Shown: positions 12,273 to 22,938 of the stretch, in pieces
How the letters are laid out: every line of letters begins with the position of its first letter
Position numbering within the stretch: position 1 is the first letter of the stretch
Assembly: GCA_013350335.1 (NCBI GenBank)
Contig: CM023533.1
Span: 34,218,170-34,282,169, forward strand
Length of the DNA stretch: 64,000 nucleotides
Direction: 5' to 3'
Source of the DNA: Chimonanthus salicifolius
Lineage: Eukaryota > Streptophyta > Magnoliopsida > Laurales > Calycanthaceae
Position numbers and translations under genes: made by a program
Notes under the pieces: generated by a model
What the model saw: the letters and a program-made list of their open reading frames with translations, nothing else
The model's database searches: none
Told to the model about the DNA's origin: nothing

Positions 12273-12509
12273 CTCACCATCTAAAACATCCAATACACAT
12301 CACTAATAATTATCTAGAAAAGCTCTAACATAATTACAATATCACACTTATTCTTTGTTCAACCTATTTGAGCTTTTAATGAAATTCAAAGTTCAACCAA
12401 ACTTTCGTCTCTAACTTTTTAACTTCCAATTTAATTTTTAAAACATTAATATAAATACAAAACTCTCCATGAATCACTTAGGCAAGGGAATGTGTATTGT
12501 GAATCAAAC

Positions 12510-12728
12510 CTGAGGATTGCATTTGTAAACAATTCAAGTTCCTCTATAGTACCACGAACATCATAAATGTCATCAATAATTGATATAAGGCCAAACATCT
12601 TGATGATCATGCCTCTGGCTCTTGAATATTGAGGTTCAAAATATACACCCAATATCCACAAGTAGTCCTCCACTATTCGGTCTCTAGCAAAAGAATACTT
12701 CTTTGCAAGGCCTATCTCCTTCCACCAC
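12510..12728 (-). other. TPS pseudogene exon 4 (219 bp, intact, DDIYD)
   Basis: It is bordered by GCAG on the 5' side and CAG|GTTTGA on the 3' side. It translates from [17 protein letters not shown] through [12 protein letters not shown] to [13 protein letters not shown] is the DDxxD motif that binds the Mg-diphosphate substrate. The length is exactly that of exon 4 in typical TPS-a genes. Confidence 0.93.
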
Positions 12729-12955
12729 CTGCATGAAATAACAATTTAAACTACATTATTATCTAGTCTGAGAAATTAGTGATGCTTAATTATTTATTAT
12801 GGAGTTTAAATATCAAATCAGGCTCCTCTAAATTACTTGACTTGATTAGATGTCAAATTTATCTGAGGCATGTATAGGACCAGAATGTGTGCTAACAAGA
12901 TATTCATGTTTAATGAAGTTTATGTGAAAGTTACTAAAAAAACTGTAATGACTAA

Positions 12956-14989
12956 TGTTGTGCAAATTTTAAATTTATAACTCGCAAGCGCATGAACCAT
13001 TAGATAGTATAGTGATTAAGTACGAGGTCGAACCCATTGGAACATAGGAAAATATATCCATGAAAATACACCATTGAATTACGTATTTTAAGAACTTTGA
13101 GAAATATGGAAAAAAATCATAAATATGGAGTTATTTATCTAATCTATGAGTTTTAATCTTAATTTAGAAACATTCTAGATTTAAACATAGAATCTAACAA
13201 TTTAACTAATTTTAATTAAGATGGTGGTATTAATATAAAAATATAAACAATCTCAATCTAATTTAAAATACAAAATGAAGATGCAATTAAATTATTTCTA
13301 ACCTAGTTCATCAATTTCAAGAATTTTTGGATTTATAAACAAAAATAAAATTAAAGACACCTAACTTACCTCTGTACATTTTTACAGTGGAAGTGGTTCA
13401 AAGAATCAAGGAGGCATTATTTTCCATATTTTAAAAATAAAACAAAAGCCTAGAATACGGAGCTCACGTAAATCACCAATCATGCATTCAAATTTTTCAT
13501 CGATAAATATTCTAACAATTAAATCCATGGATTTAATTAAATTAAAAATCTCAAATTAAACCTTAGAATGAATAGAATTTAAACTTTATCTTCAAATCTA
13601 AAATATTTCATCGCACTCTTAAAATAAGAGCCTTAGATCGAATAAGGAAGTCTATTCAATCTAAATTTTCATCATATTTAATCTGAAATAATTAAAATAA
13701 ATCCACACATAAACTTAATTAAAAATAAAAATAAAATCAAATAATCATCATACATAAATTGAATAATTGGAAAACCATAGACTAAATATTTCATCACACC
13801 TCAATTTTATTTATGAAACATGAATTTAGAATTACATATCAATGGAATTTTAAGGAAAAAGAAATACAATAACACAATGCAAGAAATAATAAAAATAAAA
13901 ATAAAACCAACCTAAGACCCTTGCCGTGTCTGATTTCCTTCTTATCTTCCTTCTCTTCTTTTCCTTCACCTTATGCACAGCCTTTATTTCATTTAGCCAA
14001 GTTCGAATATTACTGTAGCCCAAAGCCTCTTTTTATAATGTTTGGAGGTGGTAAAATAAGCAAGACTAGATGGGACCCACTCTCCAGCCGATCTTGTATA
14101 TCCACGGCAATTTCCTTTTTTTTTCTCTATTTTCTATTTACTGTTCAGTCGGCCTTTCCTTCTATTTTCATTCTCTGCTATTCTTTCTCTGCATGGGACG
14201 GTGTATATAAATTAACAGCAAGGCACCTTCCTTTCTTTGGTGATGACGGTGGTGATAGGTCCCACCTTCCTCTCTTCTCGCTACTTCATATTATTGCTGG
14301 TATACGGCTCTTGACTGGGACTATAATGCTGATTCTATCACCAAACCGCTGTATTTTTCTGAATGCTTCTTACCACTGCTTCTCCTCTTGTGACTGCTGG
14401 GTTTATTTATTTCAAATCCCTGCTTCAATTTTCTCTCGATTCAGAGTTTAAACACAACAAAACTGTTGTGTTTTATTTTTCTTATTTCTACCTTTTGTTT
14501 GCTTGATATATCTTGTCACAATTCTGCTTCATGAACGGTGCTTGCTGTTTGCAGATTTTATGATATGCTCTCCACTCTGCTCCTTGTTTGATGTGGTATT
14601 TGGCTGCTTTGAAACTGTTGTTTGATACCTTTCTTTCTTTCTTTTACAACTAGTTGATCTTCTCTCCAACAACAATATGCTCAATTATGGCTTTAGAAAA
14701 AGTACCATGTATCTCTTGAGGCTTGAACTTGTGAACTTCAAACATGGGCTTCAAAATTGATGAGAGTGAGCTCCAATGATAGATTTGAAAGGCCATTCTG
14801 ACGATTCGATCCAGACCTTACATTTAAATATGTTTTCTATCATTTGTCTTCCATGTTCACTTCTTTTCTTGCATTCCTTCATTTTATCCTGCAAACCCAA
14901 AAATCCAATAATTATATAATATATACAAAATTCAAGAGCTAACTAAGCTAAATATTAAGGGTAAAATAATCATTTTACTTTGCTCATCA
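12956..14989 (-). mobile_element. Long solo LTR (2.03 kb), copy B, in TPS intron 3
   Basis: It begins TGTTGTGCAAATTTTAAATT and ends GCTCATCA, flanked by ACTAA at 12951-12955 and 14990-14994. It is the inverted relative of 9837-11746, with end-to-end similarity in both flanks and a more diverged middle. CTCGCAAGCGCATGAACC and GAGGTCGAACCCA lie just inside the left end. A minus-strand TATA (14031-14040) gives LTR orientation as minus. The open stretch at 13921-14451 is pyrimidine-rich and not coding-like. Confidence 0.87.
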
Positions 14990-15249
14990 ACTAAATTGAC
15001 TCATGAATTGATATTGACTAGAAAAAACTATAATTGACAAGGCACTTGTTGTTTGATATTACCATAAATTATCTAGTGCTACAACACTAATTTTTCAAGT
15101 TTCAACCAAATAAAAATGGTCAGTATCAAAAAAAAAAGAGTCCCATCCAATGTAATAAACACCAACTCATAGTTTCATTGTTCTAAAATGAACCCTATTA
15201 CAATGACATGTTATACTCTGTTTAAATAACTTCGGCTACTGATACTTGC

Positions 15250-15445
15250 CTTGTTGCTTCCTTTAACTCTGCGGTGTTGTGATTGTAGTAAGTTGAAATC
15301 AAACTTGGCAAGCTGAAGAATGACATCATTGTTTGGTTTTTCTTGTTCAAAGATAGAGATATAGAACCTTGCATCTAGCCTTGGCATGCGCTTGTGTATG
15401 GGTAGCTCAAGAGCATGTCCTACCTCTTCTGCAAGAGGACCATCT
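15250..15445 (-). other. TPS pseudogene exon 3 remnant with frameshift
   Basis: This translates as GPLAEEVGHALELP...RMPRLDARFYISIFEQ...LQLAKFDFNLLQSQHRR. The usual first part of the exon (the segment with EALTFTTTHL in relatives) is missing: only about 30 codons' worth of degenerate sequence separates it from exon 2. After HRR a 2-bp deletion shifts the frame. Restoring the frame reads LKEATR and gives the phase needed for exon 4. The donor reads AG|GCAAGT, a GC-type splice site at 15250/15249. Confidence 0.8.
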
Positions 15446-15579
15446 ACAAAATAATTACCATCATGATTAAAATCATTCATCCCATAAACCAAAATCGCAA
15501 AAGTGGATGAATTTTTCAAATATTGATTTGGACAGAAAGTTTGTAGCTGATGGGAGGGAATGAGAGAGAAGAGACTTAC

Positions 15580-15835
15580 CAGAAGAGATGTTATAACCCT
15601 CATGTCTCAGCAGTCGAAATTGAAGAGCAACGGTCACCAAATCTTGGTAATCCACATTTGAATCATGAATACGTTGCAAACACTGGTCGATCTCCTTTTC
15701 AAAGTGATAGCCCACTCCAAGTCGTTGGAGCTCATCAATCAGGACTATTTCCTTAATTGGCCCTTTAGCGATGCTAAGCATCCTCTTTACTTCCTCCTTC
15801 AACTCATTAACCTTTCTTGTCCATTCATCTATTTT
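15580..15835 (-). other. TPS pseudogene exon 2 (256 bp)
   Basis: Read on minus from GTTGCAG|AAAATAGAT to TCTTCTG|GTAAGT. It translates as KIDEWTRKVNELKEEVKRML...IDELQRLGVGYHFEKEID...FRLLRHEGYNISSG, a clear N-terminal alpha-barrel segment of plant TPS. No stop or frameshift is inside it. Confidence 0.92.
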
Positions 15836-17644
15836 CTGCAACTCCAATTAAAATCTAGATTACATTACCAGGTTTCAATATGTGTGAAAAAGAAAATGGA
15901 TGAATCAACAATGCAGGAACCCAACTCGTGAACAAGTGTAGCACTAGAAAATCTATGTGCTGCCAATCATCCACGGCCATGTGGACAATGCAGGAGTAAA
16001 TTGATTGATATGAAAACTTTCAAGTAACTTAATGTATGGCTGAAGTGGTCTACTCACCTTTGATATGGTTCATAGCGCAATTGCTGATTTATAGAACCAT
16101 AAAATGTCTAGTGCGACGACCCTAAATGATCCAACCCTTAAAAACTATAGAACTCATGGTGATACTAACCCTATGAGGCCATGTGTATAGAATTTTAACC
16201 ACTACTTTCATGGATAAAGTGGCCAAAGCACCCATGAATTCATACATATATCTACTAATGTCTAAATCAGACATGAGTCAAAGCAACAAGGTTGGTTTAC
16301 TATCTCTACTAATATACTGCATGCATTTATATATAAAAAATGTGAGTCACAACTAGCCTATTTTTTTTCGATTTTAATTTTTTGTGAATACGATATAAAA
16401 AAACTAAACAAATTGAGACTATAGTCGATGAGATATAGGTGGACCAAATTTTAACTTAAACTCATTTTTAGCCACTTGATCTTGATAAGTGAAATCAAGA
16501 TTCACGTGTCAATAATAGTTTGGTATTAAAAATAAAAGCTTGCATGAGTTGTTGTTACATAATATGAGATGAGTAGGTTTTTAATAATAATTGATAAAAT
16601 AATACTTAGCATATAACTAAAGTAAGTTTAGTGAAAATTGGAATTACAATTCAATACATTAGAAGATACCTAAAGCAATAAATCTGTAAAAGTTCTTAAA
16701 ATTGAAGAAAAGATCAAGAATGGTTGTTTAAGATATTTTAAGCATAAATTACTCTAAGTCTCTATAGTATTTTTTTTTCTTTTTCTAACCAATAATTATT
16801 GGATTACTAATATCATACCCAAAGAATTAAGAGTTCTTTGGGTAATATTTTTGAAGCCCAAAACTATACATTTTTCACTTAAAATCAGTCACGGAGTTCA
16901 TAAAATTCAGAGTAGATGGCTTACTTCTTGTGTTTGTTGAAACTTTTGCAGAAATGGGTGGGTGTTTAACGAATATGAGTTTTTTTTTTTTAATCTGGAT
17001 TCATTAAAAGAGGAGCATTTTTTTTTAAAAGCCCTATTTTCTGACTATTTTTTTCTACATCTTTTATTTATTTATAATTTTTTAAATTTTACTATCTTTT
17101 GACAGTAATCTAAAAAATAATCTTCATTATTGCAGAGTTATGGTTAACCAAAATCTCATATATCATTCAAAACATGTATTTTTATTGAAACTAGTTAGTA
17201 CCTTGTGAACTTTGGAGCTCCCCACAAATGGAAATTTAAGAAAGAAAATCAATTGGACAACATAATAGATTTCTGAACTAAAGAGCTCTTTTCTCTCATT
17301 TCATATTTGCTCTATACTTTTGTATCATTTTTGCCCTTTTGTTTTTTTATATGCATATTTATATTTCTTTTTTTTTTCTTATTAATTTTATTTTAATATT
17401 TTTGTCAGAAAATCAAGATGAAATCAATGACAATGTTTCAATTTGATGTTTCAAATTTAAAGTTTGCATTGGTTTTTTTCCTTTCCATATAAGTTCGCTC
17501 ATTCTTTTTATATAAAAAAGAAAATAATTTAGAAGAATCTCATGCTAACAAATGACTTTTGTAAAAATCTCGAATATCGGTCGATAAATTTCTCTCTCTT
17601 ATTTTTTTTTTTAACAAAAACCAATAATGTTGGCCAATATCAGC

Positions 17645-17647
<3 letters not shown>

Positions 17648-17675
<28 letters not shown>
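17648..17675. repeat. (TA)n microsatellite
   Basis: This is about 14 uninterrupted TA units. Confidence 0.95.
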
Positions 17676-17938
17676 TGAATATCGGCTAAGATTATTACCC
17701 CTGCTTGTAAGAGATTAATGCTAACTTTGGTTCTAACCACAGTGGATCAAATCAAATCATACCTGATCAAATCAAATAAAAAATTTAAGTGGACTCTAGT
17801 GTATTATACTAGTATTACTCAGTCAAAGGATATATCTTATCAATTTATAGTGTTAACTTAACTAATTACTAATCTAATATTATATAACTTAACTTTGCTC
17901 CAATCTAAAACTTCAATGATTGTGTAACATGTTCCTAT

Positions 17939-18127
17939 TATTCTGTCCCAATTTAATAGTCTGATATAGATTTTGTGATTGTCCGAAAATAGTTGTCTCA
18001 TTCATATTGGAGTAGCATGAACTGTATTGAAAATAGATGAGATCACATGGAGTGCTAGTCTTATATAGATAGTTCCTTAAAAAATACAAATATTTCAAAT
18101 GAGCTAACTAAAATGAGACGGAGGGAG
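17939..18127. mobile_element. Stowaway-like MITE
   Basis: The right end is AAAATGAGACGGAGGGAG followed by TA, and the left end is a degenerate TTCTGTCCCA. CTCCCTCCGTCCCA-type termini with TA target sites are typical of Stowaway/mariner MITEs. The element sits between two direct copies of a roughly 60-bp sequence starting TTTGCTCCAATCTAAAAC (17895 and 18138). Confidence 0.7.
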
Positions 18128-19386
18128 TATTACTTGACTTTGCTCCAATCTAAAACTTCAATAAATGATTGTGTAACATTTTCCTATTATTCTATCAACA
18201 TTTTGTGATCTTAATCAAAGGCTAGAAAGTTTTATAATGAAAATTTTACAACTCCATTTAATGAAGTCTCTAGAAGAATTCCTGATGTGGCAACTTTCAT
18301 GGAAAAAAATCATTGATCCCTATATCAAAAAAATCACTTTCGGATTTTATTTTTCTCTTTTATTCACCAATAAAATATTATTGAGTGAAAACTAAATTTT
18401 AAATTTTCTATTTTTCATAGAGTAGAAGCTTAAAAACAAGGAGACCCATGAATAGAAACTTCAACTACTTGGGTGAGGCCTGTACTCTAGGCACAATTCA
18501 CATTGTCGTGTCAATAATAGTTTGGTACTACAAATAAGATTAATGAAAATTGGATATTAGAATAGATTAGTGAAATGATAATAAAATATGGGATTACAAT
18601 TGAAGAAAAGATAAGAATTGTTGCATAAGATATTTTATGAAAAAAATAAAATAAAGGCCTACGGCTTTGGGCTTTGGGCCCTTTTGTCAACTCAGTTTTA
18701 AATCAATTATTACTATTAGTTTATATTAATGACTAATTAGTTGTTCATTGTTTATTGCCCACAATTTTTTTATAAGATTTATCATCTAAATCAAAAAAAA
18801 AATCTATTGTACAAATTATCATTATAGCTACTAATTCTATTACATCTATTCGAACTATGTAGCGGTGAACTATGTTGTTGTAGAAGAAGAACTGAAGAAA
18901 GCTTGAAAAGAACCGACAGTCGTCGCTGTCAAGGAAGAGAGGAAGGAAGAATGGAAGGAAAAAAGGAAGAAGAAAACAATAAAGGAGACAGAGATGGAGA
19001 AATAGAGGAAGTGAGTTGTGATAGTGAGGACTGAGGAGTGAGGAACTATGGTTGAGGGAACAAATGAATGATCGTTTTTCTCCAAAAACTTAAAAGAGGG
19101 CTTCGAGTGAATGAGACTTCGAGCTGAGAGTCTCGCAGACTCGAACTCAGTCCCACTAACTCTTGCACTTCCGTAGTCTCGCCTCAGTGGTCACTGAATA
19201 TTTCATGTGATATTATCGCGTTATACCAAAATATTGTGATAATATTTTGTTTTCACCAATAATAAGAGGAGCTGCAGTAAAATGTTTATATTGTTTTGAT
19301 AATAGTATTTTATCACTATATTTTTTATAAATATGAAATTACAAGTGATATTTATGGCAATGATTGCATCAATATACATATATATA

Positions 19387-19836
19387 GGGTAGCGATCCTC
19401 CCACGGGCATTTTATGTAACCCGACACAAGTTTTACTATATTGCCCATTTTTCCCTTTAAACCAGCTCACCAAACCCTTCGAATCAGCTCGCCGGATCGC
19501 TAACCCATCTACTGCGGTATCAGTGACCGGATCACTGATCGGCTCACTGAAATTTATCTAAGTGAGACTGTTTTTTCATACAAAATAGCAAATCGGATCA
19601 CTGAAATTGGATCACTAACCAACTCACTGACTGGATCACTAAGTTTCTCACTTTACTTTATCTAAGTGAGGCTGTTTTTTCATACAGAACAGCAAATCAG
19701 ATCACTAAAATCGGCTCACTGACCGGATCACTAACTTTTTTTTAAATGCTTTCGTACGACAGTGGAAGGGTAAAATGGACAATATCCTAAATCTCGTATC
19801 ACATTACACAAAATGCATGTGGGAGGATCGCTACCC
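19387..19836. mobile_element. hAT-like MITE, copy 2
   Basis: The termini match almost perfectly: GGGTAGCGATCCTCCCAC at the left and its complement with one mismatch at the right, inside TATATA-rich flanks. It is the paralogue of 535-1036, with the same 'gtgagactgttttttcatac' modules. Confidence 0.8.
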
Positions 19837-20077
19837 TATATATATTACAATGATAGTGTACATAGTCTTTTTTTCTCAAGATAGAACTTCATTAGTCAAG
19901 TAATAAAAGGAAAAAGAATTTTATGTTCTTCCTTGCGGCAGGTTGTACTAGGGAAATCCTATTGATGTGATCTAATAGTATCATTTAATAGATCTTAAAC
20001 ATTGATCCAACTAAGATTATTTGGGTTGAAGATCATGTGGAATGCAAACACAAGTTGGACCACCTTGGAGCCAACTT

Positions 20078-20079
<2 letters not shown>

Positions 20080-20127
<48 letters not shown>

Positions 20128-20360
20128 ATAGGAACTTCATTAATCATGTGAAAGACCAACACAAATTAGACCACCTCAAGCTAGACCACTTCAGATACAT
20201 ATATATGAACTTCATTAATCATGTGGAAGTCCACCCCAAATTGGACCACCTCAAGCTAGACCACTTCATATATATATATACATATAGGAACTTCATTAAT
20301 CATGTGGAAGACCACCACAAATTGGATCACCTCTAGCTAGACCACTTCAGATATATATTT
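20080..20360. repeat. (TA)n run plus three-copy 75-81 bp minisatellite
   Basis: A TA run (about 20080-20126) is followed by three copies of a unit starting GGAACTTCATTAATCATGTG at 20131, 20206 and 20287. Each unit contains 'ccacctcaagctagacca' and ends in a short TA tract. Copy A of the segmental repeat has a single unit at 1319-1390, so the array expanded after the duplication or contracted in copy A. Confidence 0.85.
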
Positions 20361-20589
20361 CATAGTAATAATTTTCCTCTAATTATTTGACGTGAATATT
20401 GCTTGACAATGACATTATTTTTCTCAATACGTTTAGATGAAAAATTGCTATCCTAATTCAAATTCAATAGTCATATAACCATTTATATAAAAATGTTTAT
20501 TCGAGAACCAACAATGATTATGTGTCTAATTTTTTATGGTTTGGTTCTTTGCAATCATATTTTTAGAAGGAAATAAAAAGACAATATGT

Positions 20590-20686
20590 GGGGGTTTTAT
20601 TAGATGGGTGTAGCTCAACTGGTTGCCTCCTGCTTCATGAGTGGGTCTTAGGGGTAGAGTGGGCTCAACCATGGGGGTTTTATTAG
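20590..20686 (+). mobile_element. tRNA-like SINE or retro-tRNA insert with 14-bp direct repeats
   Basis: A block of about 70 bp is bracketed by exact 14-bp direct repeats, GGGGGTTTTATTAG at 20590-20603 and 20673-20686. The block contains a good polymerase III box A (TGTAGCTCAACTGG, 20609-20622) and a weak box B-like GGGCTCAACC (20661-20670). The paralogous site in copy A (near 3920) lacks it. It is tRNA-sized, but the stems do not form a convincing functional tRNA, so I call it a tRNA-derived retro-insert. Confidence 0.6.
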
Positions 20687-22938
20687 GACTGTGTCTAAAT
20701 TTCCCATGCACAAATATAGAAATGGCAGTATCATATTGATCCGTATTGGCTGATATGGTATAGTATCAACCTTGCAAAAAAATTATTTTTTAAAAAAATT
20801 TGTCTTTTAACTTTTTTTTATTAGAATTTTGCATTGGGTATAATTTTAAGAAGGTTTAGAATCAAGTTCTTCAAGTGTAAAATGTATCATCCATTCCAAC
20901 CTTTTTTTCCTTTAGATTTGTCTATTTTGAGTTATTTTCATCATTTTATTTTTTAATTTTTGCTCTAATGTTATCCCGATTTTAGAATTTTTTTTGTGAA
21001 ACAATTTAATGGAATGATATTGGGTGTTCAAGGAATTAAATGAAGATCACTTGACGTGACTAATATAGTTTGTAGGGTTTTTTGTAATTTCTCAAGTTTT
21101 TTAATAGAATTCATGAAATCAAGGTTTTCTAAGATAATTTTTATAAAAAAAATTGATAAAATGATATAAAAAATTCGTGAAATTAACTGAAGAGCCTTTA
21201 ATGTGTTTAATAAAGGTTGTAGGTTTTTGTGTGATTTTTCTAATTTTCCAAAAAAAATATTAAATTCAATTTTTTTTACAAAATAAATTCATGAGTTATA
21301 ATAAAAGGTACTAAGTCATTATGGGGCACTAGTGAACATGAATTTCATATCAGGTGTTTTTTCATATTGTTTTTTCATTGTTTGAAATATATGGACATTT
21401 TCAATTATATAGGACATACTTTATTCATATTAAAATTTTGACTCTTAAGGGTCAAGTATTCTTAAAAAAAGAATGTTCTGAACAAAAATATGGTCAATAC
21501 TAGGTTTTCCATATTTCTCTATTTTTCAGATAATTTTCAATATTATTATAAAAGGTAAAAAGAGAGAAAAGAGAGGCCATATCTGCCAATGTTTTTTTAT
21601 ACCCTTGGCTTCGGGTAAAAAATTTATGCCCGTATCGGTTCTGTCGATAGATTTCTCTTTCCTCTAATTTTTATTTTTTTATTTTTTCCAAAAAAATCTG
21701 AGAAAATGATAGAAAATTCTGGACTTTAATTCTATGTAATTGTTCATTATTTTGTGTTCATTTAGATATCCAAATGTTATTTTAAAGTTACGGAATCGAA
21801 AATTTTAAAATATTTTGAAAAAGAAATTGTGGAAAAATCCCAAAAATTCTAGAGACATGAAAAATAAAGTCCAATAATTTTCTGCTAGTTTTCACTTAAA
21901 ATGACCATTTTGAGTTATTTTTATCATTTTCTTTAATTTGAACTCTTAAATAATCTCAAATTCAATAATATTGTGTGAAAAAAATTCAGCCGAAATTTCT
22001 GTATTTCCCTTTTTATCTCACTTCTTTTAACATCAATGAAAGAAAATTGTTTTTCCCTTTTTTGGAAAATCCAAGAAACAAATATTATTAAAATGTAGTC
22101 AAATTTCAGTCGAAATTTTGCCTTAACCTTTGGCCAAAATATTACAGAATTTTGGCTTTGTACCTTGATGCATTTAGGCTGATCCATTCCACATTTTTAG
22201 CCCGATTTGGATGCTCAAATTACTGTTAAACTATGGTAAAGTGTTGCTCCTTACTTTTAATCAGACACACGTTGATGCTAATTTTGCCAAATCTATCTGA
22301 TATATGGAACAACCTTCATCATCAATGAAAACTATTGCCAAATCATATCTGATGAATTCTGGTTGTGCATATATTTTTTTAAATTGTATCAATTAGTTCT
22401 TCAAAATACCACGTATCTATTAATGTCATACTTGTTTTACTTCAAGCCAACTCCTATAAAAATCTCTTCGTCCACACCATTCCGTTCCTTGCTTTCGTAT
22501 CTAAAAATGCAATTTACCTCTGTAATAGAAGAGCAACACACACTTGCAAGTTTGATTATAATGTAGGAGCTACCAACATGAAGTTTAAAACAAAAGTGGG
22601 GGTAATGGATCCCACCCATTTAAGTCCATGTTGTTAAGTGTTGCAATCCACTTTTTTAAAAAACACCTTTGCCTTTAAAATCTTTTCAAAATTAAAATAA
22701 ACATATTTATTGAGTAATTCTGACCCTTTTATCTGTATAATCTTCTCATTCAGTTGTAGGAAATAATAAACTATGTATTGTATTAAATATCTAAGCTATT
22801 ACATGTATATATAGCTTCTAACCGACCTTAGGACTATCACAATCAAACTCAAACTATTATCTAATCTTAAACCAAATACATCTCTTAATTAGAGATTAAA
22901 CCAAACTTACAGTCCTTACATAATAAGTCTACTATATT

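Larger units (their letters stand above)
9022..15835 (-). pseudogene. Terpene synthase (TPS-a type) pseudogene, exons 2-5
   Basis: This is a class I terpene synthase, an enzyme that would cyclise a prenyl diphosphate, probably farnesyl diphosphate in the cytosol given its TPS-a likeness. Read on the minus strand the exons are: exon 2 at 15580-15835, exon 3 remnant at about 15250-15445, exon 4 at 12510-12728 (219 bp) and exon 5 at 9022-9160 (139 bp). Exon 4 contains the metal-binding DDIYD. Exons 4 and 5 join in frame with canonical GT-AG borders and are undamaged. Exon 3 has lost roughly its first 70 codons and carries a 2-bp deletion. No exon 1 is found upstream and no exons 6-7 downstream: similarity to the second TPS stops at 8170. 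Intron 3 holds a 2.0 kb solo LTR. Intron 4 holds a 1.9 kb solo LTR, a TRIM and a MITE. It is certainly a TPS; loss of function is a strong inference. Confidence 0.9.
15836..18846. other. Intergenic DNA, no gene recognised
   Basis: This is where exon 1 of the TPS pseudogene should lie, but no frame here gives a convincing exon 1 and the usual WGDHF-type landmark is absent. The rest is AT-rich with a (TA)n run at 17648-17675 and the Stowaway-like MITE below. No RNA gene is seen. Confidence 0.65.
18847..22640. repeat. Segmental repeat family 1, copy B
   Basis: It is colinear with 1-6035. It lacks the copy A segment 1400-3690 but carries a tRNA-like insert (20590-20686) and an expanded 75-81 bp repeat (20131-20360). 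It contains no convincing gene. Its right edge abuts a sequence (22625-22750) that recurs at 57620-57750 and, more diverged, at 32930-33060 and 44220-44360. Confidence 0.85.

Noticed and set aside
13921..14451. 176-codon plus-strand open frame.
   Set aside because: It lies inside solo LTR B, antisense to LTR orientation, in pyrimidine-rich sequence giving Phe/Ser/Leu-rich translation with no recognisable domain.
15950..16010. Exon 1 of the TPS pseudogene near the minus-strand text around 15975.
   Set aside because: The translation does not show the usual N-terminal RRx8W or WGDxF landmarks and has no matching donor; not supportable.
20590..20686. Functional tRNA gene.
   Set aside because: Box A is good, but box B is weak and no full cloverleaf with a matching acceptor stem could be drawn. 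Flanking 14-bp direct repeats indicate a retro-insert.
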